A stretch of DNA of 61,920 nt from Aquibacillus halophilus (GCF_009649745.1 NZ_WJNG01000019.1:1-61920), one strand, 5' to 3'. Counted from the stretch's first letter, positions 9,915 to 19,252 are shown. Translations and numbers: made by a program. The notes: a model not told the origin generated them from the sequence alone.

Positions 9915-10616
9915 ATGATTGAATATTATGCAATAGTTCTAGCTGCTGGGGAAGGCAAGCGAATGAATGCTGGTAAAAATAAACAGTTTATTCAGGTCGG
10001 CAAGAAACCTTTAGTTATACATACCCTTAATGTGTTTGCTCAAGATGATTGGTGCAAATCCATTATATTAGTTATAAATAGTAATGAAAAAAAACGAATG
10101 AAAGAATTAATTGACAATCATCCTGTCGGAAAATCAGTTATACTGGTTGAAGGTGGAAAAGAACGTCAAGATAGTGTGTTTCATGGTTTGAATTGTATAG
10201 ATGACCCAGAAGGAATTGTCTTTATACACGATGGTGCGAGACCATTTGTTAGTAGAGAGAATCTTCATCAGTTAGCTACGATAACGAAAGAAAAGAAGGC
10301 AGCTATATTGGCTGTCCCTGTAACGGATACAATCAAGCAGTTAAAAGGTGAAAACTTAACTACGTTAAAGAGAGAGACATTATGGGCGGCTCAAACTCCA
10401 CAGGCTTTTCGTGTTGATGCTATTCGCGCGGCTCATGAAAAAGCGGCAATTGAAAACTATCTAGGGACTGATGATTCATCGTTAGTTGAACGGCTGGGTT
10501 ATCCGGTAGAAATAGTTAAAGGCAGCTATGACAATATAAAATTAACAACCCCAGAGGATTTGCAACGTGCCCAGGCATTTCTAAAAGAAAAAAGTGATGA
10601 AAGGGAGAAAGCATAA
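9915..10616 (+). CDS. ispD: 2-C-methyl-D-erythritol 4-phosphate cytidylyltransferase
   Basis: 233 aa. The N-terminal nucleotide-binding motif [16 protein letters not shown] (residues 8-25) is typical of IspD. Later family motifs are HDGARPF (about 105) and AAQTPQAF. It makes CDP-methylerythritol in the non-mevalonate isoprenoid pathway. The SD-like AAGGCGG precedes the ATG. Its TAA shares a base with the ispF ATG, so two enzymes of the pathway are translationally coupled. Confidence 0.97.
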   Translation: MIEYYAIVLAAGEGKRMNAGKNKQFIQVGKKPLVIHTLNVFAQDDWCKSIILVINSNEKKRMKELIDNHPVGKSVILVEGGKERQDSVFHGLNCIDDPEGIVFIHDGARPFVSRENLHQLATITKEKKAAILAVPVTDTIKQLKGENLTTLKRETLWAAQTPQAFRVDAIRAAHEKAAIENYLGTDDSSLVERLGYPVEIVKGSYDNIKLTTPEDLQRAQAFLKEKSDEREKA

Positions 10617-11098
10617 TGTTTCGTATAGGGCAAGGTTTTGATGTTCATGAATTTGCTGAAAACCGTCCTTGTATTATCGGCGGGATAACAATCCCGTACG
10701 AGAGAGGGTTGTTGGGGCACTCTGATGCCGATGTTTTATTACATACTATTGCTGATGCTTGTTTAGGTGCTATTGGTGAAGGTGATATTGGAAAGCATTT
10801 TCCTGATACTGATCCAGCGTTTAAAGATGCAGATTCCGAAAAATTACTCAACCATGTCTGGAAGATTGTCAATGGTAAAGGGTATCAGTTAGGAAATTTG
10901 GATTGTACCATTATTGCCCAAGCACCAAAAATGGCACCATATATTGATCAAATTAGAGGTAATATTGCTCGAATATTAGAAGTGGATGTCGAGCAAATTA
11001 ATGTTAAAGCTACGACCACTGAAAAATTAGGATTTACCGGTCGTGGAGAAGGAATCGCTTCACAGGCTGTAGTCTTGTTAAGTTCTGGCCGAAAGTAA
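10616..11098 (+). CDS. ispF: 2-C-methyl-D-erythritol 2,4-cyclodiphosphate synthase
   Basis: 160 aa, standard length. Metal ligands sit in GQGFDVHEF (D8, H10) and [15 protein letters not shown]; the C-terminal [15 protein letters not shown] is diagnostic. It cyclises CDP-ME 2-phosphate with loss of CMP. It starts within the ispD stop codon after SD AAAGGGAG. Confidence 0.97.
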   Translation: MFRIGQGFDVHEFAENRPCIIGGITIPYERGLLGHSDADVLLHTIADACLGAIGEGDIGKHFPDTDPAFKDADSEKLLNHVWKIVNGKGYQLGNLDCTIIAQAPKMAPYIDQIRGNIARILEVDVEQINVKATTTEKLGFTGRGEGIASQAVVLLSSGRK

Positions 11099-11145
11099 CG
11101 ATAGTACATATTACAATGAACATTGTATGAAGGGAGTACATTATT

Positions 11146-12609
11146 ATGACAACTGAAGTAAGAGTACGATACGCACCTAGTCCAACAGGACATTTACATA
11201 TTGGTAATGCGCGTACCGCATTATTTAATTACTTATATGCTCGCCACTTAGGTGGAAAGTTTATAATACGAACTGAAGATACAGATGAAAAAAGAAACGT
11301 TGAAGGTGGCGAAGAAAGTCAACTGAATTACTTGAAATGGTTAGGGATAGAATGGGATGAGGGTGCTGATATTGGAGGTAACTTTGGTCCGTATCGCCAA
11401 ACAGAACGTTTAGATATTTATCAAAAATATGTAGACGATTTACTTGAAAGAGGTCTAGCTTATAAATGCTATATGACAGAAGATGAGTTGGATCAGGAGC
11501 GTGAAGAACAAAGAGCGAACGGACAAGTTCCTAAATATTCGGGTGCCCATCGCGACTTAAGCCAGGATCAAGTTAAGAGTTTTGAGGCGGAAGGGCGAAA
11601 ACCAAGCATTCGGTTCCGCGTTCCAGAAAACAAGACATATTCATTTAATGATATTGTAAGAGACAATATTACATTTGAATCTAGTGATTTTGGTGATTGG
11701 GTGATTGTTAAGAAAAATGGAATTCCTACTTACAATTTCGCAGTTGCACTTGATGATCATTTAATGGAAATATCCCATGTTCTAAGAGGGGAAGAACACA
11801 TTTCTAATACGCCAAAGCAAATGATGGTCTATGATGCATTTGATTGGACTCCTCCAAAGTTTGGTCATATGACATTAATTTTGAATGAGAACCGCAAGAA
11901 ATTGAGTAAACGCGATGAACATATTTTACAGTTTATTGAACAATATAAAAATCTTGGTTATTTACCAGAAGCTTTATTAAACTTTATTTCACTATTAGGT
12001 TGGTCGCCAGTAGGAGAAGAAGAAATTTTTAGTAAGGAACAGTTTATTGAAATGTTCGATGCTGAACGTTTATCTACATCGCCGGCAATTTTCGATCCAC
12101 AGAAATTAAAGTGGGTAAACAATCAATATATTAAAGCTGCAGACTTTGATCGTGTTGTTGAGTTAAGCTTACCTCACTTAATAGATGCAGGAAAGTTACC
12201 CGAGAACATGGATGAGGAACAACAAAAGTGGGCTCTGGAATTAATCGGTTTGTATAAAGATCAGCTTAGCTATGGAGCTGAGATTGTAGAATTAACAGAC
12301 CTTTTCTTTAAAAAAGATATTGAGTTTACCGAAGATGCAATGGAGGTACTTCAAGGCGAACAGGTACCTGAAGTACTAGAAGTTTTTGCTCAGAAGATAA
12401 AAGAGCTTGAAAATTTCACACCAGAAGCAATCAAGGCAGAAATAAAAGCTACGCAAAAAGATACGAAACATAAGGGAAAGAAATTATTTATGCCAATCCG
12501 TGTAGCTACTACTGGTCAAGTACATGGACCGGAGCTTCCTGATGCGATTCATCTGTTAGGAAAAGACGTTATTGAAGCTAGACTATCATCAGCATTACAA
12601 AAAATTTAA
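11146..12609 (+). CDS. gltX: Glutamyl-tRNA synthetase
   Basis: 487 aa class I synthetase. The HIGH-type signature is [14 protein letters not shown] (residues 9-22) and the KMSKS-type loop is KLSKRDEH (about 250). The discriminating C-terminal anticodon-binding helical domain is present. As in other Bacilli lacking GlnRS it should also charge tRNA-Gln with Glu for amidotransfer; that is family knowledge. SD AAGGGAG lies before the ATG. It sits 47 bp after ispF and upstream of the cysteine T-box. Confidence 0.97.
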   Translation: MTTEVRVRYAPSPTGHLHIGNARTALFNYLYARHLGGKFIIRTEDTDEKRNVEGGEESQLNYLKWLGIEWDEGADIGGNFGPYRQTERLDIYQKYVDDLLERGLAYKCYMTEDELDQEREEQRANGQVPKYSGAHRDLSQDQVKSFEAEGRKPSIRFRVPENKTYSFNDIVRDNITFESSDFGDWVIVKKNGIPTYNFAVALDDHLMEISHVLRGEEHISNTPKQMMVYDAFDWTPPKFGHMTLILNENRKKLSKRDEHILQFIEQYKNLGYLPEALLNFISLLGWSPVGEEEIFSKEQFIEMFDAERLSTSPAIFDPQKLKWVNNQYIKAADFDRVVELSLPHLIDAGKLPENMDEEQQKWALELIGLYKDQLSYGAEIVELTDLFFKKDIEFTEDAMEVLQGEQVPEVLEVFAQKIKELENFTPEAIKAEIKATQKDTKHKGKKLFMPIRVATTGQVHGPELPDAIHLLGKDVIEARLSSALQKI

Positions 12610-12618
12610 GCGTGATGG

Positions 12619-12647
12619 TTCACATTTGCAGTGTAATATAATATAGT
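12619..12647 (+). promoter_or_regulatory. promoter of the cysE-cysS T-box transcript
   Basis: TTCACA, 17-bp spacer, TATAGT, ending shortly before the T-box leader begins. It gives cysE and downstream genes a start separate from gltX. Confidence 0.6.
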
Positions 12648-12654
12648 AATATAC

Positions 12655-12905
12655 AAATATGAACGTTGATGAGGAGAAGTAAAAAGTTAGCGAGCTTAGT
12701 TAGAGAGAATCACCATTGGCTGAAAGTGATTTTAAGTTTGCTCTTTTGAAATGCACCTCTGAGTCCTTTATTGAAATTCAAGTAAATAAGGGCGGCTCTC
12801 TACCGTTACGAAGAGACTAAGTTGAGGGAATAACTTCCCTAAACAGAGTGGAACCGCGCATAAAAGCGTCTCTGTGTTTTGATAAAACACGGAGACGCTT
12901 TTTTA
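12655..12905 (+). promoter_or_regulatory. cysteine T-box leader with terminator
   Basis: The canonical T-box AGAGTGGAACCGCG is at 12845-12858, followed by a strong terminator (12862-12905: a long stem around AAAGCGTCTC..GAGACGCTT, then six T). Upstream are the Stem I elements. The likely specifier is TGC (Cys) at 12752-12754, followed by A as is usual. Uncharged tRNA-Cys would stabilise the antiterminator and switch on cysE and cysS. The specifier is read by eye, but it agrees with the downstream genes. Confidence 0.93.
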
Positions 12906-12950
12906 TATTCAGGCGAGCCTAGGATGATCAAAATAAAGGAGTTGATTGGT

Positions 12951-13598
12951 GTGAGTTTTTTTAAAATGTTAAAACAGGATATCGAAGTGGTATTTGATCA
13001 GGACCCTGCAGCTCGCACCTATTTCGAAGTGTTACTTACTTATTCAGGGCTACATGCTATATGGGCTCATCGAATAGCCCATGCTTTTTATAATAAGAAA
13101 TTTTTCTTTATTGCTCGTTTTATTTCACAGGTTAGTCGTTTCATCACTGGAATAGAGATTCACCCGGGCGCAAAAATTGGTAGACGCTTTTTTATCGACC
13201 ACGGAATGGGAGTAGTTATTGGAGAAACGTGCGAAATAGGCGACAATGTTACTATTTTTCAAGGTGTAACATTGGGTGGGACTGGAAAAGAAAAGGGAAA
13301 GCGCCACCCTACAATTAAGGACAACGCTTTAATTGCAACGGGTGCAAAAGTATTAGGGTCTATTACTATCGGTGAAAGCTCTAAGGTTGGAGCGGGTTCG
13401 GTCGTATTGGATAATGTTCCTGATCACTCTACTGTTGTAGGTATTCCCGGACGTGTGGTCATTCAAAATGGTGAGAAGGTTAGAAAGGACCTTGATCATC
13501 ATAAATTACCTGATCCAGTATCAGAAATGCTAAAGGATTTAAAAAGCGAAATAAAAAGTTTAAGGGAAGAATTAGATGAATTGAAAGGTGGGAAATAA
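12951..13598 (+). CDS. cysE: Serine O-acetyltransferase
   Basis: 215 aa, close to B. subtilis CysE (217). It has left-handed beta-helix hexapeptide repeats ([21 protein letters not shown]) and catalytic-region [10 protein letters not shown]. It makes O-acetylserine for cysteine synthesis. The GTG start ([10 protein letters not shown]) is chosen because it aligns with the family and has AAAGGAG nine bases upstream. An ATG at 12924 would add nine residues. It is controlled by the cysteine T-box and lies three bases before cysS, pairing cysteine synthesis with cysteine charging. Confidence 0.95.
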   Translation: MSFFKMLKQDIEVVFDQDPAARTYFEVLLTYSGLHAIWAHRIAHAFYNKKFFFIARFISQVSRFITGIEIHPGAKIGRRFFIDHGMGVVIGETCEIGDNVTIFQGVTLGGTGKEKGKRHPTIKDNALIATGAKVLGSITIGESSKVGAGSVVLDNVPDHSTVVGIPGRVVIQNGEKVRKDLDHHKLPDPVSEMLKDLKSEIKSLREELDELKGGK

Positions 13599-13601
13599 AA
13601 A

Positions 13602-15002
13602 ATGGCTATTCAAATTTATAATACCCTAACTAGGCAAAAGGAAGCATTTGAAACAATTGAAGAAGGTAAGGTTAGAATGTATGTCTGTGGTCCAACTGTA
13701 TATAATTACATCCACATTGGAAATGCTAGACCTGCTATTGTCTTTGATACTGTAAGAAGATATTTGGAGTACCGAGGCTATGAAGTAAAATATGTATTAA
13801 ATTTTACAGATGTAGATGACAAAATTATTAAAGCAGCTAGGGACCTTGGTGATGATGTCTCAGTTGTGACAGAACAATTTATCAATGCCTACATGGAAGA
13901 TGTTAAAGCCTTGGGTGTAAAAGAGGCAGTTCATCATCCCCGCGTAACCGAAACAATGGATGATATAATCGAATTTATTACCAGTCTAATCGATAAAGGG
14001 TATGCCTATGAAGCCGAAGGAGACGTATATTTTAAAACACGCTCGTTTGATGGCTATGGAAAGCTTTCTCACCAATCGATTGATGAGTTGCGTTCTGGAG
14101 CCCGGATTCAAATCGGAGAAAAGAAGGAAGATCCATTGGATTTTGCTTTATGGAAGAATGTTAAATCAGGAGAGATTGCTTGGGAATCTCCTTGGGGATC
14201 TGGTAGACCAGGTTGGCATATCGAATGTTCAGCTATGGCTAATAAATACTTGGGAGAAACAATTGACATTCATGCTGGGGGGCAGGACTTAACTTTTCCT
14301 CACCATGAAAATGAAATAGCGCAGTCAGAGGCAGGTACTGGTCATACTTTTGCAAATTACTGGATGCACAATGGGTATATTAATATTGATAATGAAAAAA
14401 TGTCTAAGTCCCTAGGGAATTTTGTCTTGGTTCATGATCTAATAAAACAGCATGATCCTCAAGTAGTACGCTTCTTCATGTTAAGTGTTCACTATCGTAA
14501 TCCGATAAACTTTAGCGAGGCCCTACTAGAAGGTGCGAAAAATAGTTTAGATCGAATTAAAAATGCTTATCAAAATCTAGACCATCGGAAGAAATCAAGT
14601 ACGAATTTAGCTAATGCAAGTGAGGAATGGAAAGAAAAAGTAGAAGCATATAAACAACGCTTCAAGGATGAAATGGATGACGATTTTAATACAGCAAATG
14701 CTATTTCGGTACTTTTTGATCTAACTAAAGACGCTAATCTTTATCTGCAGTCTAAGCAAACGTCAGAAGATGTAATTGATGCCTTCCAAGAGGCTTTGCT
14801 ATACCTTTCAAATATATTGGGAATAAAATTAAAAGTAGAAGAAGAACTGTTGGATGAAGAAGTTGAACTGTTAATTCAGAAAAGAATAGAAGCAAGGAAA
14901 AATAGAGATTTCTCATTAGCTGATAAAATAAGAGATGACTTAAAGGGTAGTAACATTATCCTTGAGGATACCCCGCAAGGAACAAGATGGAAGCGGGGCT
15001 AA
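13602..15002 (+). CDS. cysS: Cysteinyl-tRNA synthetase
   Basis: 466 aa class I synthetase. The HIGH-type motif YIHIGNARP (about 35-43) follows zinc ligand C28 (VCGPTVYNY). The KMSKS loop is KMSKSLGNF (about 266-274), and further zinc ligands are in HIECS and HHENE. The SD GGTGGG overlaps the cysE end. It is the second gene of the T-box operon. The C-terminal helical domain is complete. Confidence 0.97.
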   Translation: MAIQIYNTLTRQKEAFETIEEGKVRMYVCGPTVYNYIHIGNARPAIVFDTVRRYLEYRGYEVKYVLNFTDVDDKIIKAARDLGDDVSVVTEQFINAYMEDVKALGVKEAVHHPRVTETMDDIIEFITSLIDKGYAYEAEGDVYFKTRSFDGYGKLSHQSIDELRSGARIQIGEKKEDPLDFALWKNVKSGEIAWESPWGSGRPGWHIECSAMANKYLGETIDIHAGGQDLTFPHHENEIAQSEAGTGHTFANYWMHNGYINIDNEKMSKSLGNFVLVHDLIKQHDPQVVRFFMLSVHYRNPINFSEALLEGAKNSLDRIKNAYQNLDHRKKSSTNLANASEEWKEKVEAYKQRFKDEMDDDFNTANAISVLFDLTKDANLYLQSKQTSEDVIDAFQEALLYLSNILGIKLKVEEELLDEEVELLIQKRIEARKNRDFSLADKIRDDLKGSNIILEDTPQGTRWKRG

Positions 15003-15004
15003 CG

Positions 15005-15400
15005 ATGAGAATAGATAATGTAAAGCTGATGAAAAGTTTAACTCTTGCATATATGGGAGATGCTGTTCACGAAATCTACGTTAGAGAGCACCTAATTAAA
15101 CAAGGTAGTGTTAAACCAAATCAATTACACCAAGCAGCGATTAAGTTCGTTTCAGCGAGATCACAAGCAAAAGTGATTTTACATTGGTTAGATTTAGGGT
15201 TATTAAATGAAGATGAGCAAGGTGTTGTTCGTAGGGGCAGGAATGCTAAATCTGGTACTGTCCCTAAAAACACCGATGTGCTAACATACCGATATGGCAC
15301 AGCATTTGAGGCTTTAATTGGATTTTTATACTTAGATGAACAAGAGGATAGGTTGAAGGAGTTAATAAATATGTCTATTCAATTCGTTGAAGGAAGGTGA
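15005..15400 (+). CDS. mrnC: Mini-ribonuclease III
   Basis: 131 aa, an RNase III catalytic domain without a dsRNA-binding domain. The signature is LAYMGDAVHEIYVREHL, with later RRGRNAKSGTVPKNTDV and YGTAFEALIGFLYL. In B. subtilis it matures 23S rRNA termini. The start ATG at 15005 lies two bases after the cysS stop, behind AGCGGGG. An upstream ATG at 14987 would overlap cysS and has no family support. It is followed after seven bases by rlmB, another 23S-acting enzyme. Confidence 0.93.
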   Translation: MRIDNVKLMKSLTLAYMGDAVHEIYVREHLIKQGSVKPNQLHQAAIKFVSARSQAKVILHWLDLGLLNEDEQGVVRRGRNAKSGTVPKNTDVLTYRYGTAFEALIGFLYLDEQEDRLKELINMSIQFVEGR

Positions 15401-15407
15401 TGAGGTC

Positions 15408-16151
15408 ATGGCAGAGGAATGGATTATTGGAAAAAACCCGGTGATAGAAGCACTAAGGTCAGGCCGATCGATTAATAAATTAATGGTATCTGATCATCTA
15501 CACCCACAATCCTTTAAAAAGGTACAAGATCTTGCAAAAGAAACTGGTACTATTATTCAACGAGTACCAAGGAAGAAGATTGATCAGTTGGTTGAGGGTA
15601 ATCATCAAGGTGTGATAGCATCCGTGGCTGCTTATGATTACAGCACATTAGATGATTTGTTTGCTGTTGCAGCAGCAAAAAATGAAGCGCCCTTTTTTAT
15701 GATTTTGGATGAAATAGAGGATCCGCACAATTTAGGTTCAATCTTACGCACAGCCGATGCAACTGGGGTTCATGGGGTAATTATTCCGAAGCGTCGTTCA
15801 GTTGGACTAACTGCTGTTGTTGGTAAAACTTCTGCAGGTGCTATTGAATATGTACCTGTAGCGCGTGTTACGAACATAGTAAACACAATTGAAGAATTGA
15901 AGGAAAAGCATGTTTGGGTTGTAGGAACAGAAGCAGATGGATCAGAAGATTATCGGCAATTAGATGGAAATATTCCCATTGCTTTGGTTATAGGGAATGA
16001 AGGGAAAGGGATGAGTCGTCTCGTTAAGGAAAAATGCGACTGGACGGTAAAGTTAGCTATGCAAGGAAAGGTTACTTCATTAAACGCCTCTGTCGCAGCG
16101 AGTTTGCTTATGTATGAAGTATATCGAAAACGACATCCAATCGGTAAATAA
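15408..16151 (+). CDS. rlmB: 23S rRNA (guanosine-2'-O-)-methyltransferase RlmB
   Basis: 247 aa SpoU-family methyltransferase. An N-terminal substrate-binding domain (residues 1-75) precedes the trefoil-knot SPOUT domain with EIEDPHNLGSILRTAD, IGNEGKGMS and SLNASVAASLLMYE. It probably methylates the 23S peptidyl-transferase region. ATG at 15408 (MAEEWIIGKNPV) fits the family and has AAGGAAGGTGATGAGG upstream. It lies in the cysS-mrnC-rlmB-rae1 chain with gaps of only a few bases. Confidence 0.95.
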   Translation: MAEEWIIGKNPVIEALRSGRSINKLMVSDHLHPQSFKKVQDLAKETGTIIQRVPRKKIDQLVEGNHQGVIASVAAYDYSTLDDLFAVAAAKNEAPFFMILDEIEDPHNLGSILRTADATGVHGVIIPKRRSVGLTAVVGKTSAGAIEYVPVARVTNIVNTIEELKEKHVWVVGTEADGSEDYRQLDGNIPIALVIGNEGKGMSRLVKEKCDWTVKLAMQGKVTSLNASVAASLLMYEVYRKRHPIGK

Positions 16152-16154
16152 GTC

Positions 16155-16664
16155 ATGGTTGTATTAGTTGTTGATGGGTACAATATCATTGGTGCCTGGG
16201 AAGAATTAAAAGTATTGAAAGATCACGACTTAGCCCAAGCTAGAAAAATGCTAATAGAAAAAATGGCAGAGTACCAGGCATATAAAGGCGAACGAGTTAT
16301 TATCGTCTTCGATGCCTATTACGTTCGGGGAGTCGAGACTAAACAGAAAAATTATAAAGTTGAAGTTATCTATACTAAGGAAAATGAAACTGCCGATGAG
16401 TGTATCGAACGGCTCGTAAAGCAAATTAAGAATGTAAAAACTCAAGTTTATGTTGCAACGTCAGATTATACTGAACAACGAACTATCTTTGCTCAAGGTG
16501 CTCTAAGGAAATCTGCGCGGGAGTTATTCATTGAAATGAAAAATATTCAGCAAGAAATTGAAGAGGAATTAGCTACGCACAAAAGATCGCAAATTTCCAC
16601 GAAAATACCAATTGATAAAGATATACTGGAAGTTTTTGAAAAATGGCGTCGGGGTAAACACTGA
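16155..16664 (+). CDS. rae1: Rae1/YacP NYN-domain ribosome-dependent endoribonuclease
   Basis: 169 aa NYN (PIN-like) domain. Conserved acidic residues are in LVVDGYNII (D7), VIIVFDAYY, ENETADECIE and VATSDYTEQ. The B. subtilis homologue cleaves certain mRNAs in the ribosomal A site. It starts three bases after the rlmB stop. It ends the T-box-driven run; sigH follows with its own promoter. Confidence 0.93.
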   Translation: MVVLVVDGYNIIGAWEELKVLKDHDLAQARKMLIEKMAEYQAYKGERVIIVFDAYYVRGVETKQKNYKVEVIYTKENETADECIERLVKQIKNVKTQVYVATSDYTEQRTIFAQGALRKSARELFIEMKNIQQEIEEELATHKRSQISTKIPIDKDILEVFEKWRRGKH

Positions 16665-16671
16665 TGCCTTG

Positions 16672-16701
16672 TTGACGATTGGGAAGCGCTTCCTGTATAA
16701 T
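16672..16701 (+). promoter_or_regulatory. sigH promoter with an embedded palindrome
   Basis: TTGACG, 18-bp spacer, TATAAT. The spacer holds a perfect 12-bp palindrome GGAAGCGCTTCC (16682-16693). In B. subtilis sigH is repressed by AbrB, but AbrB has no simple palindromic site, so the binder here is unknown. Confidence 0.75.
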
Positions 16702-16741
16702 ATTGCTATATATTCACGACATTTAGTCGGGGGGAGTCCGG

Positions 16742-17398
16742 GTGAGCATCATGCACAAGGATACAGACAATCAGGATCTAGATTTAGCAATTCTTGAAGA
16801 TGATGAGCTTATTGAATTAGTTCATTGTGGGCATAGTCAAGCATTGGACTACTTAATTACCAAGTATAGAAATTTTGTTCGTGCAAAAGCCAGAACATAC
16901 TTCTTAATTGGCGCAGATCGTGAAGATATTGTACAAGAAGGTATGATTGGATTATATAAAGCGATTCGAGATTTCAAGGGAGACAAGCTATCCTCATTCA
17001 AGGCATTTGCGGAATTGTGTGTTACTAGGCAAATTATTACAGCAATTAAAACTGCTACAAGACAGAAGCACATTCCTTTAAATTCTTATGTATCACTGGA
17101 CAAGCCTATTTATGATGAAGAATCTGATCGGACTTTATTGGATGTTATTGCCGGATCGAGAACAATAGACCCCCAAGAATTAATAGTCAACAGAGAAAAA
17201 TTTGATGATATGGAAGGTAAAATGTCGGAATTATTAAGCGATTTAGAAAGACAGGTGCTTTCTTTATATTTAGATGGGCAATCCTATCAAGAGATTTCTG
17301 TAGAATTAAGAAGACATGTAAAATCAATTGATAATGCCCTGCAACGGGTAAAACGTAAATTAGAGCGCTACCTAGAGGTTAGTGAAATTAGCTTTTAA
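16742..17398 (+). CDS. sigH: RNA polymerase sigma-H factor
   Basis: 218 aa sigma-70-family factor. Region 2 includes [35 protein letters not shown] (abbreviated: [18 protein letters not shown]), and region 4 includes [20 protein letters not shown]. SigH directs early sporulation and competence genes (spo0A, spo0F, kinA in B. subtilis). The GTG start has GGGGGAG seven bases upstream; an in-frame ATG at 16751 is an alternative. It lies between rae1 and rpmG, as in Bacillus. Confidence 0.97.
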   Translation: MSIMHKDTDNQDLDLAILEDDELIELVHCGHSQALDYLITKYRNFVRAKARTYFLIGADREDIVQEGMIGLYKAIRDFKGDKLSSFKAFAELCVTRQIITAIKTATRQKHIPLNSYVSLDKPIYDEESDRTLLDVIAGSRTIDPQELIVNREKFDDMEGKMSELLSDLERQVLSLYLDGQSYQEISVELRRHVKSIDNALQRVKRKLERYLEVSEISF

Positions 17399-17405
17399 AC
17401 AAGCG

Positions 17406-17434
17406 TTGACAGGTATTTACAACCATGCTACATT
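17406..17434 (+). promoter_or_regulatory. rpmG-secE promoter
   Basis: TTGACA, 17-bp spacer, TACATT, starting seven bases after sigH. The consensus -35 and ideal spacing support it; the -10 is weaker. Confidence 0.6.
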
Positions 17435-17468
17435 AATAGGAGTGAAAACCCTTATTTGGGGTGAAAAA

Positions 17469-17615
17469 ATGTCAAAAAAAGTAGTACTAGCATGCACAGA
17501 ATGTTTAAGTAGAAATTATACGACTAATAAGAATATAGCAGCATCTGAGAGGTTAGAGGCTCGGAAGTTTTGTAAAAGATGTGGAAAGCATACCATACAT
17601 CGTGAGACAAAATAA
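17469..17615 (+). CDS. rpmG: Ribosomal protein L33
   Basis: 48 aa. It has two CxxC pairs (C9/C12 and CKRC near residues 36-39), so this is the zinc-binding type of L33. The ATG is chosen for the [12 protein letters not shown] start, with a GGGGTG SD-like site upstream. Bacillales often carry other L33 paralogues elsewhere, so the exact paralogue name is uncertain. It is the first gene of the rpmG-secE transcript. Confidence 0.92.
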   Translation: MSKKVVLACTECLSRNYTTNKNIAASERLEARKFCKRCGKHTIHRETK

Positions 17616-17652
17616 GAAGTGGTCTTAGAAGTCAAAGTTTGGGGGTACAAGC

Positions 17653-17832
17653 ATGAATCTTATTAAGTTCTTCAAAAATGTATCTAGAGAAATGAAAAAA
17701 GTTAGCTGGCCTAGAGGACGAGAATTAACTCGTTATACAATAATAGTTGTTAGTACTGTTGCGTTTGTGGCGGTTTATTTTGCGGTTGTTGATTTAGGAA
17801 TTACTCAATTTCTTAACGTATTCTTTGAATAA
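17653..17832 (+). CDS. secE: Preprotein translocase subunit SecE
   Basis: 59 aa, the short single-span form typical of Firmicutes. An amphipathic N-terminal helix with KNVSREMKKVSWPRGRELTR is followed by one transmembrane segment (TIIVVSTVAFVAVYFAVVD). SecE clamps SecY in the translocon. It starts at an ATG ten bases after GGGGG. The usual neighbour nusG follows, but with a terminator in between. Confidence 0.95.
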   Translation: MNLIKFFKNVSREMKKVSWPRGRELTRYTIIVVSTVAFVAVYFAVVDLGITQFLNVFFE

Positions 17833-17878
17833 TAGTTTGGATTTTATGCTATAATGACTAATAATAATATTTTTCCGC

Positions 17879-17904
17879 AAAAAACCCGTTCTACGGGTTT
17901 TTTA
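17879..17904 (+). terminator. terminator between secE and nusG
   Basis: Stem AAAAAACCCGT/ACGGGTTTTTT with a TCT loop. It reads in the + direction and would limit read-through from secE into nusG. Confidence 0.85.
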
Positions 17905-17916
17905 AATTGGAATAAA

Positions 17917-18001
17917 ATGGACAAGATCATTTGTCATCCATAAATTGGATTAGACATGATTACCAGTATTATAAGGGAGGGAAGGGCAAGATCGTTTGTC
18001 C
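17917..18001 (+). promoter_or_regulatory. nusG upstream region: repeated hairpin and candidate promoter
   Basis: The motif CAAGATCRTTTGTC occurs twice (17922-17935 and 17987-18000). Each copy can fold: GACAA/TTGTC around GATCAT, extended by ATGGA/TCCAT, and GGGCAA/TTGTCC around GATCGT. Between them is a candidate promoter TTGGAT, 16-bp spacer, TATTAT (17945-17972), but the RNA start would then fall near the SD. The second hairpin separates the SD GGGAGG (17975-17980) from the nusG ATG. Confidence 0.5.
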
Positions 18002-18007
18002 TATATT

Positions 18008-18541
18008 ATGGAAAAACAATGGTTTGTGGTTCACACCTATTCAGGGTATGAAAACAAAGTAAAAATGAACTTAGAGAAACGTTTAGAAACAATGGGTCTT
18101 CAAGACAAAATCTTTCGAGTACTAGTACCTGAAGACGAAGAAACAGAGATCAAAAATGGAAAGAAAAAGACTTCAAAAAAGAAGGTATTTCCAGGTTATG
18201 TATTAACAGAAATGATTATGACAGATGACTCATGGTATGTAGTTAGAAATACCCCAGGTGTAACGGGCTTTATCGGTTCAACTGGAGCCGGGTCAAAACC
18301 CATCCCTCTCTTAGACGAAGAAGTTGAAGTTATACTTAAACGGATGGGAATGCATGAGCCAACTACAGAGGTCGATTTCGAAATTAAAGAAAGTGTTCGA
18401 GTAACAGAAGGACCTTTTACTAACTTTACAGGCTCCATTGAACATATTGATATTGATAAGCAGAAAGTAAAAGTGCATGTAAATATGTTTGGAAGAGAAA
18501 CACCAGTAGAATTAGAATTTTCTCAAATCGAGAAACTGTAA
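18008..18541 (+). CDS. nusG: Transcription termination/antitermination factor NusG
   Basis: 177 aa, matching the B. subtilis length. An N-terminal NGN domain (MEKQWFVVHTYSGYENKVK, FPGYV) is followed by a C-terminal KOW domain (VRVTEGPFTNFTGSIEHID). It binds the polymerase clamp and links transcription to Rho, NusE or ribosomes. ATG 18008 gives the family N-terminus, but its SD lies 27 bases upstream across a hairpin. An in-frame TTG at 17996 has a closer purine-rich site and would add MSYI. I keep the ATG. Confidence 0.96.
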   Translation: MEKQWFVVHTYSGYENKVKMNLEKRLETMGLQDKIFRVLVPEDEETEIKNGKKKTSKKKVFPGYVLTEMIMTDDSWYVVRNTPGVTGFIGSTGAGSKPIPLLDEEVEVILKRMGMHEPTTEVDFEIKESVRVTEGPFTNFTGSIEHIDIDKQKVKVHVNMFGRETPVELEFSQIEKL

Positions 18542-18580
18542 AGAATCCCGTCATAACCATCTATCAAGAAGATTCTGACC

Positions 18581-18621
18581 AGTACTTGCTTATGGGTTGC
18601 GCATAAGCAATAAGCGGTACT
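18581..18621 (+). terminator. two-step hairpin after nusG
   Basis: An inner perfect stem TGCTTATG/CATAAGCA (loop GGTTGCG) is flanked by an outer AGTAC/GTACT. No T tract follows, so it may be a factor-dependent terminator or an RNA-stabilising structure rather than an intrinsic terminator. Confidence 0.5.
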
Positions 18622-18693
18622 TAATTATTACCGTATGGAACATCTGTTAGATGGGGTACAGTTTCAAACTTTTGTTTTTGAAAAAACAAGCTC

Positions 18694-18722
18694 TTGCATT
18701 TTTTGTTTAAAGATGCTAGAAT
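18694..18722 (+). promoter_or_regulatory. rplK-rplA promoter
   Basis: TTGCAT, 17-bp spacer, TAGAAT, about 105 bp before rplK, leaving a leader of roughly 95 nt. Confidence 0.65.
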
Positions 18723-18773
18723 TTTTATGTTCTTTATGCCTCGAGTATAAGGTTTAATTTGCATATGAAATGA

Positions 18774-18800
18774 GTGGGAGGGTATAAACCCTATTACCAC
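18774..18800 (+). promoter_or_regulatory. candidate ribosomal protein L1 binding site before rplK
   Basis: GTGGGAGGGTATAA...ACCAC: GTGG pairs with CCAC around a purine-rich internal loop. A near copy precedes rplA (19398-19423). L1 represses its own operon by binding an mRNA mimic of its 23S site; the assignment here is by position and repetition, not by a covariance model. Confidence 0.5.
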
Positions 18801-18826
18801 ATCACGGACTTAAGGAGGTGTGTTTC

Positions 18827-19252
18827 GTGGCTAAAAAAGTTATAAAAGTAGTAAAACTTCAAATCCCAGCAGGGAAAGCAAATCCAGCACCGCCAGTTGG
18901 ACCGGCGTTAGGTCAAGCAGGTGTGAATATCATGGGATTTTGTAAGGAATTTAATGCTCGTACCGCGGATGAAGCAGGTATGATTATTCCAGTAGAAATC
19001 ACGGTGTTTGAAGACCGTTCATTTACATTTATTACCAAAACTCCGCCTGCAGCTGTTCTTTTAAAGAAAGCGGCTGGAATCGAGAGTGGATCAGGTGAAC
19101 CAAACAGCAAAAAAGTTGCGACTCTAAAGCGTGACAAAGTAAAAGAGATTGCTGAAACAAAAATGCCTGATCTAAACGCTGCTAACGTTGAAGCGGCTAT
19201 GCGTATGGTCGAAGGAACTGCGCGTAGTATGGGTATTGTTATCGAAGACTAA
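18827..19252 (+). CDS. rplK: Ribosomal protein L11
   Basis: 141 aa, exactly the family length. The N-terminal proline-rich [19 protein letters not shown] (residues 12-30) is the thiostrepton/L11 signature, and the C-terminal rRNA-binding domain ends in [11 protein letters not shown]11 forms the GTPase-associated stalk base with 23S rRNA. The GTG start follows AAGGAGGTG at eight bases; an earlier in-frame GTG lies in the SD itself and is rejected. It is first in rplK-rplA. Confidence 0.97.
   Translation: MAKKVIKVVKLQIPAGKANPAPPVGPALGQAGVNIMGFCKEFNARTADEAGMIIPVEITVFEDRSFTFITKTPPAAVLLKKAAGIESGSGEPNSKKVATLKRDKVKEIAETKMPDLNAANVEAAMRMVEGTARSMGIVIED

Noticed and set aside
12879-12950. Upstream extension of cysE
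   Set aside because: The added codons lie in the T-box terminator and do not match any CysE N-terminus.
14002-14292. 96-codon + frame inside cysS
   Set aside because: Out-of-frame shadow of the catalytic core of cysS; no SD.
16682-16693. CcpA cre site in the sigH promoter
   Set aside because: Shares the CG centre only; several consensus positions (TG..CA ends) do not match.
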